5,891 nt of DNA. Origin: an uncultured Clostridium sp. (GTDB lineage: Bacteria > Bacillota_A > Clostridia > Lachnospirales > Lachnospiraceae). Made by a program: the position numbers and the translations under genes. Below are positions 1 to 5,435 of the stretch, piece by piece. The DNA is taken from the NCBI GenBank assembly GCA_900556965.1, contig USQV01000072.1, positions 1-5,891 of the forward strand, given 5' to 3'. Below the pieces are notes generated by a model, which worked only from the letters and a program-made list of their open reading frames with translations, had not been told where the DNA came from and did no database searches. The number at the start of each line of letters is the position of its first letter. Within the stretch, counting starts at the first letter, position 1.

Positions 1-868
1 CACCGGCTTCGATCAGAGCCTTTGTAGCAGCTCCGGTAGCAACGTTTCCGGCAATGACCTGAACCTCAGGATAAGCTTCTTTGATCATTTTCACACAGCG
101 GATAACGTTTGCGGAATGACCGTGTGCAGAATCCAGTACGATCACATCGACCTTTGCATTGACAAGTGCTTCAACACGGTCAAGGACATTTGCTGTGATT
201 CCTACAGCAGCGCCGCAAAGCAGTCTTCCCTGATCGTCCTTTGCGGAGTTCGGGTATTTGATCTGCTTCTCAATATCTTTGATCGTGATAAGTCCTTTTA
301 AATTGAAATCGTCATCAACGATCGGAAGCTTTTCTACTCTGGCCTTGGCAAGGATACGCTTTGCCTCAAGCATAGTGATGCCTTCCTTGGCTGTGACCAG
401 ATTCTTGGAGGTCATACATTCCTTGATCTTCTTAGAGTAATCCTCCTCGAATTTCAGGTCACGGTTTGTAATGATTCCTACCAGCTTTCTATCCTCAGTG
501 ATCGGCACACCGGAGATGCGGAATTTTGCCATAAGCTCATCGGCATCCTTTAAGGTATGCTCCGGGGATAAATAAAATGGGTCTGTGATAACTCCGTTCT
601 CAGAACGCTTAACCTTATCTACTTCCTCAGCCTGTGCCTCGATCGACATGTTTTTGTGGATAATACCGATACCACCCTGTCTGGCCATTGCGATCGCCAT
701 ACGGTGTTCAGTAACCGTATCCATTCCTGCACTCATAAGTGGGATGTTCAGTTTAACTTTCTTCGTCAGATTTGTCGAAACATCGACCTGATTCGGAATT
801 ACTTCTGAATATGCCGGGACGAGCAGCACGTCATCAAATGTAATACCTTCACCAATGATCTTACCCAT
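1..868 (-). CDS. guaB: IMP dehydrogenase, N-terminal 289 residues (cut by window edge)
   Basis: This is inosine-5'-monophosphate dehydrogenase, the cytoplasmic NAD-dependent enzyme that oxidises IMP to XMP, the first committed step of GMP synthesis. The protein opens with the family signature [14 protein letters not shown] (residues 8-21), then [14 protein letters not shown] (41-54) and the start of the TIM barrel. A Bateman module of two CBS domains follows at roughly 93-150 and 153-208, with ISGVPI and VEKLPIVDD as matching segments. The barrel resumes with the substrate-site motif DSAHGHS at 246-252 and GNVAT at 274-278. The window ends at residue 289 (IEAG), just before the loop that should hold the catalytic cysteine, so that residue cannot be checked. 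The family is usually about 485 residues long. The ATG at 868 has an AGAGAGGG ribosome binding site at 885-878 with a 9-nt gap. The gene has its own promoter downstream of cobD. Identification is very secure. Confidence 0.97.
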   Translation of the reverse strand, partial: MGKIIGEGITFDDVLLVPAYSEVIPNQVDVSTNLTKKVKLNIPLMSAGMDTVTEHRMAIAMARQGGIGIIHKNMSIEAQAEEVDKVKRSENGVITDPFYLSPEHTLKDADELMAKFRISGVPITEDRKLVGIITNRDLKFEEDYSKKIKECMTSKNLVTAKEGITMLEAKRILAKARVEKLPIVDDDFNLKGLITIKDIEKQIKYPNSAKDDQGRLLCGAAVGITANVLDRVEALVNAKVDVIVLDSAHGHSANVIRCVKMIKEAYPEVQVIAGNVATGAATKALIEAG

Positions 869-912
869 CTTAAGTTTCCCTCTCTTTCATCCATTTTGAA
901 TTTATTTAAATG

Positions 913-941
913 AGTATAACAGCTTTGCTCTTTTTCTGCAA
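913..941 (-). promoter_or_regulatory. Vegetative (sigma-A type) promoter of guaB
   Basis: Read on the minus strand, a TTGCAG -35-like box (941-936) and a TATACT -10 box (918-913) are separated by exactly 17 bases. The -10 box is preceded by TG one base upstream (TGTTATACT), giving an extended -10 element that compensates for the weak -35 box. Transcription would start near 906, leaving a leader of about 38 nt before the guaB ATG. That is too short for a purine riboswitch. The call rests on box match and spacing only. Confidence 0.7.
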
Positions 942-985
942 CAGAAGATTTATACTATTTTACAGCATGTACTTATTATTTATTC

Positions 986-2053
986 TTATAAATATCCCTT
1001 TATATATTTTTCAAGGATGATATTGTCCTCTCTTTTCTTTACACAGACCCGGTAAAACGTCCCATCCAGTCCCCGATAATCGTCACAGCAGCGGATCAGA
1101 ATCCCCTGCCTCAGCATATATTCATAAAAGGCCCGCGCCGGTCTTCCCGTTAAATCTCGGAACAAAATATAATTTGCCGACGACGGATATTTTTTAAACG
1201 CGCCTTCCGGCAGACTGTTTTCAATAAACCTGCGTTCCTCCCGGATCAGACTGACCGCACGCTTCACATATTCCTCGCCCTCCGGCCCAAAGGCGGCATA
1301 TCCTGCCTCCTGTGCCGGTATGGATACACTCCAGGGCTGCATGGAGCTTCTCATTTTTTCGAGCAGCTCAGGATCCGCACTAAATCCGTAGCCGAGACGG
1401 AGTCCGGCCATTGCAAAGGTCTTTGTAAATGCACGAAGGATCATCAGCTTCCTGTATCCGTTTTTTATGAGACTGATCGCAGAAGCTTTGTTATCTGCTC
1501 CGGCAAGCTCCATGAAGCATTCGTCGATAACAGCAAAGATATTTTTCTCCCCGCAAAAGGTTACGATCCGTTTCACATCCTCCGGCCGGAGCATGTCACC
1601 CACCGGATTTGAGGGGCTGCACAGAAAAATCATATCCGGCGCTTCCTGTCTTAAAAAATCGATGTATTCCTCTATGGGAAGCCCAAAATCCTGTTCTTCC
1701 TTCAAATAAAAATAAGTGCATTCTGCTCCGACCGCCTGTAATGCACTCTCATATTCGGTAAAGGAGGGAGCTAAAAGCACAGCACGCTTTGGTCTTACGG
1801 CACGGCAGACGGCAAATATCAATTCGGCTGCACCGTTTCCGAATATAAGCGTTTTGGGATCTGTTCCATACGCAGAGGATACTCTCTCCGTAAGCCTTAA
1901 ACAGCGGCTGTCCGGATAACGGCTGCTGCTCTCAATTCCCCGGATCGCGGCATTTTTAATAAAATCCGGCATGCCCAATGGATTGATATTGATCGAATAG
2001 TCGCAGAATACCCACTGATTGCTATAAACGTCCCCGCCATGTCTGTATTCCAT
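986..2053 (-). CDS. cobD: Threonine-phosphate decarboxylase (CobD-type PLP enzyme)
   Basis: This 355-residue fold-type I PLP enzyme of the histidinol-phosphate aminotransferase-like group most probably decarboxylates L-threonine O-3-phosphate to (R)-1-amino-2-propanol phosphate, the linker of the B12 nucleotide loop. The N-terminal HGGDVYS (5-11) followed by INPLG (23-27) is characteristic of CobD rather than HisC. PLP-site features are visible: GNGAAELIF (72-80) binding phosphate, SPSNPVG (146-152), D177 in IDECF for the pyridine nitrogen, and K211 in FTKTFAMAGLRLGY as the Schiff-base lysine. R335 in YRVCV would bind the substrate carboxylate. Length is normal for the family, with no cysteine-rich tail. 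The start codon shares one base with the preceding stop (TAATG), and an AAGGGAGG site lies at 2070-2063, 9 nt upstream, so it is coupled to the cobU-like gene. It is the last gene of the cobalamin operon. HisC is the main alternative, disfavoured by HGGDVYS and by the B12 neighbours. Confidence 0.92.
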   Translation of the reverse strand: MEYRHGGDVYSNQWVFCDYSININPLGMPDFIKNAAIRGIESSSRYPDSRCLRLTERVSSAYGTDPKTLIFGNGAAELIFAVCRAVRPKRAVLLAPSFTEYESALQAVGAECTYFYLKEEQDFGLPIEEYIDFLRQEAPDMIFLCSPSNPVGDMLRPEDVKRIVTFCGEKNIFAVIDECFMELAGADNKASAISLIKNGYRKLMILRAFTKTFAMAGLRLGYGFSADPELLEKMRSSMQPWSVSIPAQEAGYAAFGPEGEEYVKRAVSLIREERRFIENSLPEGAFKKYPSSANYILFRDLTGRPARAFYEYMLRQGILIRCCDDYRGLDGTFYRVCVKKREDNIILEKYIKGYL

Positions 2054-3096
2054 TATTCATTTCCTCCCTTCAGCCGCATCGGGATCCCTCCGATAACACG
2101 AAAGACCTCCTCTGCTTCAGCGGCAAGAAGCTGTACTGCCTCACCGCAAAGCTCTCTCCACAGCCGATCCTCCCGTTCTATCGGAACGATGCCGCTTCCG
2201 ATTTCATCTGCCGTAATACACGCGTTTGGGTTGTTTCTGATAATATTATATATGAAATCACGCATCTTTTCCCGCGCCTTTGTATCCTCCATATCGGAAA
2301 AACGCTTTATGTACCCATGAAGATTCAGGATCACCGGTCTGCTCCATGCCGCCTCCAAAGGATCCGACCAGCCGTCTGCAGCTTCTCGGTTTTCTGTCTT
2401 AGCTGCATTTTCAGATGCTTCTCTGTTTTCCAAACATACTGCTGTTTCTTTTTTGTTTTCCGGAGCTGCTATATCAGACATTTTCAGGGCAAGCCCTGTT
2501 TTTCCCTGATAGGCTCCGCCAAACAACAATATCATTGAATTTTTTCTTCCTTTCTTAAAACAGATATCTGCCTTGTTAAGGCCCATCGGGATGCCTGCCT
2601 CCACCAGATATACCTGATCTGCAAGCTCAAAAATATCACGGTTCAGCTCCCCAAGAAGCCTTCTGTATTTTTCCGTTTCCTCCCCAAAAAGAGGCGCCTC
2701 TCCAAATACCTCATTCGTAACGATCACAAGCTCTCCGGCACGGTCTTTAATGCGGAGAATCCCATTAAGGATCTTTTTTCTGACATCCTCCACATGAATA
2801 TCAGAATGCCCGATATCGCGGTACAGTTCATTCGCGGTCAGATTGGAAAGGCACTCTAAAAGAACAGCAGATCCCTCCGGGATATCTGCCCTTTCCAGAT
2901 CGAAGGGACATTCCAAGGTTTCAAATTGTTTTTTCTGCCGCATATTACGGTGTTTTTTTATGCGATCTTTGCATTCCTCATCCCATGCGATCATGGTTGC
3001 CACATAGATCCGCCTGTACTCTCCTCTATCCACCAGACACTGTTCTGCAAACGCCGACTTTCCACTGGCGCTTGCCCCTGTCACTGCCACCATCAT
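2053..3096 (-). CDS. Tandem CobU-like fusion: adenosylcobinamide kinase / guanylyltransferase-type protein
   Basis: The 347-residue protein has two CobU-family domains. CobU phosphorylates adenosylcobinamide and then transfers GMP to it. Domain 1 (about 1-174, classic CobU size) has the P-loop GASASGKS (7-14), YVATMIAWDEE (31-41), RIKKHRNMR (45-53) with H49 matching the guanylylated histidine, and LLECLSNLTANEL (79-91). However, TNEVFGEAP (127-135) replaces the usual NEVGxGIVP, and the RPxxW segment after the histidine is changed. Domain 2 (about 188-347) has the P-loop GGAYQGKT (193-200), DEIGSGIVP (297-305) and a CobU-like end GGIPMRLKG, but a charged linker of roughly 45 residues replaces the histidine segment. 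An ATG at 3096 overlaps the cbiG stop (ATGA) with GGAG 8 nt upstream. The in-frame GTG at 3105 overlaps that GGAG and is not favoured. The family is secure. Which activities survive, and in which domain, is inference, so no symbol is assigned. Confidence 0.85.
   Translation of the reverse strand: MMVAVTGASASGKSAFAEQCLVDRGEYRRIYVATMIAWDEECKDRIKKHRNMRQKKQFETLECPFDLERADIPEGSAVLLECLSNLTANELYRDIGHSDIHVEDVRKKILNGILRIKDRAGELVIVTNEVFGEAPLFGEETEKYRRLLGELNRDIFELADQVYLVEAGIPMGLNKADICFKKGRKNSMILLFGGAYQGKTGLALKMSDIAAPENKKETAVCLENREASENAAKTENREAADGWSDPLEAAWSRPVILNLHGYIKRFSDMEDTKAREKMRDFIYNIIRNNPNACITADEIGSGIVPIEREDRLWRELCGEAVQLLAAEAEEVFRVIGGIPMRLKGGNE
2533..2552 (-). promoter_or_regulatory. Possible internal ribosome binding site and start codon for CobU-like domain 2
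   Basis: Inside the cobU-like gene, AAGGAAG (2552-2546) lies 10 nt before an in-frame ATG at 2535-2533. That ATG is codon 188 and opens MILLFGGAYQGKT, the exact beginning of the second CobU-like domain. It could initiate a separate 160-residue protein, or be the relic of a former gene start. The purine-rich stretch also encodes the lysine/arginine linker KKGRKN, so the match could be chance. Confidence 0.35.
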
Positions 3097-4181
3097 AACT
3101 TCCACTCCAATTCCGGTTCAAAAAGGGCTGCTGCTGTCGTCACACCATCCTCTGCGTATTTTTTTATGATCAGACGCGCCTCTGCCGCTGCTTCTTTACA
3201 GGCAGCCATGGCTGCTCTCTCACAGACATTTCCGACCCCGGTAGTCTTCTTCACAAAGGCTGATTCCGTATACTCGCCGGGGACCCGGTTCAATTCCTCC
3301 TTCGTGTAGGTAAGGAAGGGAACCTCCAGCTCCCGTGTCAGCTCGCATAATCCCGGCTCTCCGCTTTTTAAATCTATACTCGCCACCGCACAGACTGACC
3401 GGATATCCAGCCCTTCCTCTTTAAGGGCCCTCTCAGCTACACGCCTGATCGTTTCTGCCGGAGTCCCTCTCCGGCAGCCGATCCCGAGGGCAACGCATCT
3501 TGGGATCAGCCGGAGGACATTTTGTGTCTCTTTTTCCGGATCCTTTCTCTTATGAATCGTGATGCGAATATTGTGGCTGCAGATCCGATCGCAGAAAAGC
3601 CCCACCGGGATCCGGCCCTTTAGCGGGAATTCCGCAGAAAATCCCACCGGTCTTCCCGCCAGAATATCTGCCGATATCTCCTTGGCAAGCTTCATATTAT
3701 CGATGGACAGCCCATTCCTTTTTGCAAACATATCCACCGCAAAACGGCCGTTTACATCAGTTGCCGTTGTCACGACCGGGATCGCCGACATTTCTTCTGC
3801 CAGATATACGGCCAGCTCATTGGCGCCTCCGAGATGACCGGAAAGAAGCGGTATAACAAAGGCTGCCGACTCATCCACCACAAGAACAGCCGGATCCGTT
3901 TTTTTATTCTTTACATGACCGGATATAGCCCGAACCGCGATCCCGGAGGCCCCTACAAAGATCAACGCCTCTGAATCCGTAAAGCGTTCTCCTGCCCAGT
4001 CCGAAAGCTCTCCCTCTCTTACCGGCATAAAACTAATTTCGTGATCTTTGGCGGCCGCCTGCATCGCATATTTTCCCATCACATACGGACACGGCTCATC
4101 CTTTTTCTTTTTTAATATAGACACCAGACGTTTTTCCGTTCGGAATCCATTTGCAGTAAAGCTGATCAGTGATATCTTCAC
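3093..4181 (-). CDS. cbiG: Cobalt-precorrin-5A hydrolase
   Basis: CbiG opens the delta-lactone of cobalt-precorrin-5A and releases acetaldehyde, giving cobalt-precorrin-5B in the anaerobic (early cobalt insertion) corrin pathway. The 362-residue protein shows the usual three parts. The N domain has LIFVGASGIAVRAI (73-86) and DESAAFVIPLLSGHLGGANE (103-122). A middle region begins with IPVVTTATDVNGRFAVD (134-150). The C domain starts at ALGIGCRRGT (231-240), with VASIDLKSGEPGL (266-278) and TTGVGNVCERAA (313-324). It is complete and not fused to CbiH or CbiF as in some relatives. The start is GTG at 4181 with a GGGAG site at 4193-4189, 7 nt upstream; no better start exists between it and the promoter. 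It is the first gene of the operon, and its stop overlaps the next start as ATGA. Its presence implies cobalamin ring synthesis de novo, though the other ring genes are not here. Confidence 0.95.
   Translation of the reverse strand: MKISLISFTANGFRTEKRLVSILKKKKDEPCPYVMGKYAMQAAAKDHEISFMPVREGELSDWAGERFTDSEALIFVGASGIAVRAISGHVKNKKTDPAVLVVDESAAFVIPLLSGHLGGANELAVYLAEEMSAIPVVTTATDVNGRFAVDMFAKRNGLSIDNMKLAKEISADILAGRPVGFSAEFPLKGRIPVGLFCDRICSHNIRITIHKRKDPEKETQNVLRLIPRCVALGIGCRRGTPAETIRRVAERALKEEGLDIRSVCAVASIDLKSGEPGLCELTRELEVPFLTYTKEELNRVPGEYTESAFVKKTTGVGNVCERAAMAACKEAAAEARLIIKKYAEDGVTTAAALFEPELEWKL
3105..3108 (-). promoter_or_regulatory. Ribosome binding site that fixes the cobU-like start at 3096
   Basis: GGAG on the minus strand at 3108-3105 lies inside the end of cbiG, 8 nt before the ATG at 3096, which itself overlaps the cbiG TGA. 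The alternative GTG start at 3105 shares a base with this GGAG and has no other site at the right distance. The ATG at 3096 is therefore preferred, though the ATG of the next codon (3093) cannot be excluded. Confidence 0.7.
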
Positions 4182-4209
4182 GTTTATTCTCCCGTCTTTT
4201 TCTGTCTAC

Positions 4210-4238
4210 ATTATAAATTGCTTTTCTGCTTCTTGCAA
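4210..4238 (-). promoter_or_regulatory. Vegetative promoter of the cbiG-cobU-cobD operon
   Basis: On the minus strand a TTGCAA -35 box (4238-4233, 4 of 6 consensus) and a perfect TATAAT -10 box (4215-4210) are separated by exactly 17 bases, close to an ideal sigma-A promoter. It sits in the 68-bp gap between the SASP stop and the cbiG start. Transcription would begin near 4203, only about 20 nt before the GTG start. That leader has room for the ribosome binding site but for no cobalamin riboswitch. Confidence 0.75.
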
Positions 4239-4249
4239 TGAGTGTTTTT

Positions 4250-4465
4250 TCAGTCTTTCGCACCGGGCTCCGTAACAGACTGTTCCCGCCGTTTTTTGGT
4301 AATGAGTCCTCCGATCCTTCCGCTCTCCTTTGCAGTCAGGCTCCTCCAGCCGCCGGCAATCACTTTATCCGCAAGCCCCAGCTCTGCGGCGATCTCAAAT
4401 TTCATTTTGTCCTCCGGTTTCAGGTTTTTCGGATCGATCGGATCCTCTTTTCGCTTCTTGGGCAT
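4250..4465 (-). CDS. Small acid-soluble spore protein, alpha/beta type
   Basis: SASPs of this family coat and protect DNA in the forespore and are degraded at germination by the Gpr protease. The 71-residue protein begins with a basic segment (MPKKRKE), then a DPIDPKNLKPEDK stretch. The conserved core is KMKFEIAAELGLADKV (20-35), an AGGWRSLTAKESGRIGGLITKK segment (37-58, residues approximate), and a basic/polar tail. KFEIA (22-26) corresponds to the Gpr recognition region, where cleavage normally follows the glutamate (E24), and GRIGG (49-53) matches the second conserved SASP block. The GGW insertion resembles SspF-like and clostridial minor SASPs rather than the major SspA/SspB type. ATG at 4465 has AAGGAG at 4479-4474 with an 8-nt gap. 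No clear intrinsic terminator follows, so some transcripts may run into cbiG. The gene indicates a spore-forming host. Confidence 0.88.
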   Translation of the reverse strand: MPKKRKEDPIDPKNLKPEDKMKFEIAAELGLADKVIAGGWRSLTAKESGRIGGLITKKRREQSVTEPGAKD

Positions 4466-4492
4466 AAAATCATCTCCTTATCATTGCCATAT

Positions 4493-4525
4493 CAGAATTT
4501 TCCCCATAAGCCGGTAAATTATACA
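4493..4525 (-). promoter_or_regulatory. Candidate promoter region of the spore protein gene
   Basis: Upstream of the SASP gene the minus strand holds TGTATAAT (4525-4518) and, closer to the gene, AATTCTG (4499-4493). SASP genes are normally read by forespore sigma-G. TGTATA could serve as its -35 box and AATTCTG, sharing ATTCT with CATTCTA, as its -10 box, but the 20-bp gap exceeds the usual 17-18. Alternatively TATAAT (4523-4518) is a sigma-A -10 box, but no good -35 box precedes it. This marks where a promoter probably lies and does not settle which sigma factor uses it. Confidence 0.28.
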
Positions 4526-4567
4526 GGAGAAACAGATCCGATCACCAAAAACTGCAGCACCCGTAGG

Positions 4568-5218
4568 TTAGATACCGTCATCCTCTGCAAATATCACTAT
4601 TTTAGCCGCTGTATTCTTTCCGTCATGGCCATCCTTCCAGATAAGAAGCTTTTTCCCCGGAGTCAGATCGTCTGTCCGGACGATATTGCGTGTCAGATAC
4701 GGAAGAAGGGCTGTATCTGCATTGACTGTGTATGTATTTCCGTCTGTAGCCTTTAAATCAAACGAGCCATTTGAATTTTTCTTAAGCTTTTTAACAGTCG
4801 TATATACAGGAAACTCTCCCTCCTCCGAAGGATCAGCCAGTACAAGAGAACCATTGACGATGGGCGGCAGGCTCATTGTCATTTCTTCGCCTGCATAGAC
4901 ATTGACAGATACCCCTTCGCTTAATTCTTCTGCCGGGATCGGATATCCGTTTACGGCATCAAGGATCAAAACTCCTTCCGGAACCGTGACGATTACTTCC
5001 TCGGACGAATCTCCAAGCTTATGATCGATCATCAGCTCCCCGTTTTCCATGGAAAGTACGGTTCCCTCCATCATGATCAGCTTCAACCCCTCATCATATT
5101 TCAATTCACGTTCCATGGCATTATCTGTCTGATTATATTTTGTCAGGCCGATAAATCCCAGAGCGGCTGTCAGAGATACCGCACACAGAGCAATTGCAAT
5201 TTTAGTCATCTTTTTCAT
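4568..5218 (-). CDS. Exported or membrane-anchored protein of unknown function with two beta-rich modules
   Basis: I do not recognise a named family for this 216-residue protein. It starts with a basic n-region (MKKMTK) and one hydrophobic segment at about 7-25, so it is exported or held by an N-terminal anchor facing outward. No convincing signal peptidase site is seen, and C12 lacks a lipobox (IALC). The rest is acidic and beta-rich. It seems to contain two similar modules: about 50-128 (VLSMENGELMIDH, then a valine-rich strand, PAEELSEGVSVNVYAG, then MTMSLPPIVNGSLVL) and about 136-211 (VKKLKKNSNGSFDL, then NTYTVNADTALL, DDLTPGKKLLIWKDG and AAKIVIF). Each runs turn-strand, strand, a (D/E)-(D/E)-L-x-x-G turn, then strands. 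ATG at 5218 has AGGAG at 5230-5226, 7 nt upstream. It follows the S1 terminator and stands alone; no clear promoter or downstream terminator was found. No function is proposed. Confidence 0.8.
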   Translation of the reverse strand: MKKMTKIAIALCAVSLTAALGFIGLTKYNQTDNAMERELKYDEGLKLIMMEGTVLSMENGELMIDHKLGDSSEEVIVTVPEGVLILDAVNGYPIPAEELSEGVSVNVYAGEEMTMSLPPIVNGSLVLADPSEEGEFPVYTTVKKLKKNSNGSFDLKATDGNTYTVNADTALLPYLTRNIVRTDDLTPGKKLLIWKDGHDGKNTAAKIVIFAEDDGI

Positions 5219-5359
5219 ACGTTCACTCCTTTTTTATATATTCATGAAAAGATTATCATATAATTCTTGAAATTCCTGCTGGTTTTTATTTACAAATCCA
5301 TTACAGTTTCTTTGAGTTTTTTCGCAGCTTTTTGTGTGGCGGGGAATTTCCTGTTACAC

Positions 5360-5389
5360 AAAAAGGCACCGCAGTTATCTGCAGTGCCT
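5360..5389 (-). terminator. Intrinsic terminator after the S1-domain gene
   Basis: On the minus strand an 11-bp stem (AGGCACTGCAG paired with CTGCGGTGCCT, one G-U wobble) closes an ATAA loop at 5389-5364, immediately followed by five T residues (5364-5360 when read with the last stem pair). It lies 46 nt past the S1-gene stop. The plus strand has no T-run on its exit side, so termination is directed at minus-strand transcripts. The rest of the 217-bp gap (5219-5435) is A+T-rich with no further recognisable element. Confidence 0.92.
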
Positions 5390-5435
5390 GAAAATATCTT
5401 AATCAAGATCCTTCTTGCCTTTATAAGCTTCCGGA

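Noticed and set aside
869..912. Purine riboswitch in the guaB leader
   Set aside because: The inferred leader is about 38 nt and A/G-rich without the three-way junction needed; no matching conserved loops were seen.
3097..3105. GTG at 3105 as the start of the cobU-like gene
   Set aside because: The GTG overlaps the GGAG that serves the ATG at 3096 and would have no ribosome binding site of its own; the ATGA overlap with the cbiG stop is the more usual arrangement.
2926..3309. 127-codon plus-strand frame across the cbiG/cobU-like junction
   Set aside because: It is antisense to two well-recognised overlapping genes and its Cys/His/Ser-rich product (runs such as CHCHHH) comes from reverse reading of Gly/Trp/Val codons; no initiation signal precedes it.
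4182..4249. Cobalamin (AdoCbl) riboswitch before cbiG
   Set aside because: The gap is only 68 bp, contains a promoter with a leader of about 20 nt, and shows no B12-box-like conserved core or paired structure.
4540..4567. Terminator after the exported protein gene (GGGTGCTGCAG then TTTTT)
   Set aside because: There is a T-run, but the preceding bases form only the short CTGCAG palindrome and no stable stem with a loop.
4238..4756. 172-codon open frame on the plus strand
   Set aside because: It lies antisense to the spore protein and exported protein genes, has no ribosome binding site, and its translation is rich in Cys, Ser and Phe without recognisable motifs; it is a shadow frame.
5183..5218. 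Lipoprotein signal (C12) in the exported protein
   Set aside because: The residues before the cysteine are IAL; a lipobox needs Gly, Ala or Ser directly before Cys, and the hydrophobic segment continues well past it.
5233..5265. Sigma-E-like boxes on the plus strand (ATATATT and CATATAAT, 14-bp gap)
   Set aside because: They point towards the S1 terminator and the antisense of the S1 gene, with no plus-strand gene to serve; the region is A+T-rich and chance matches are expected.
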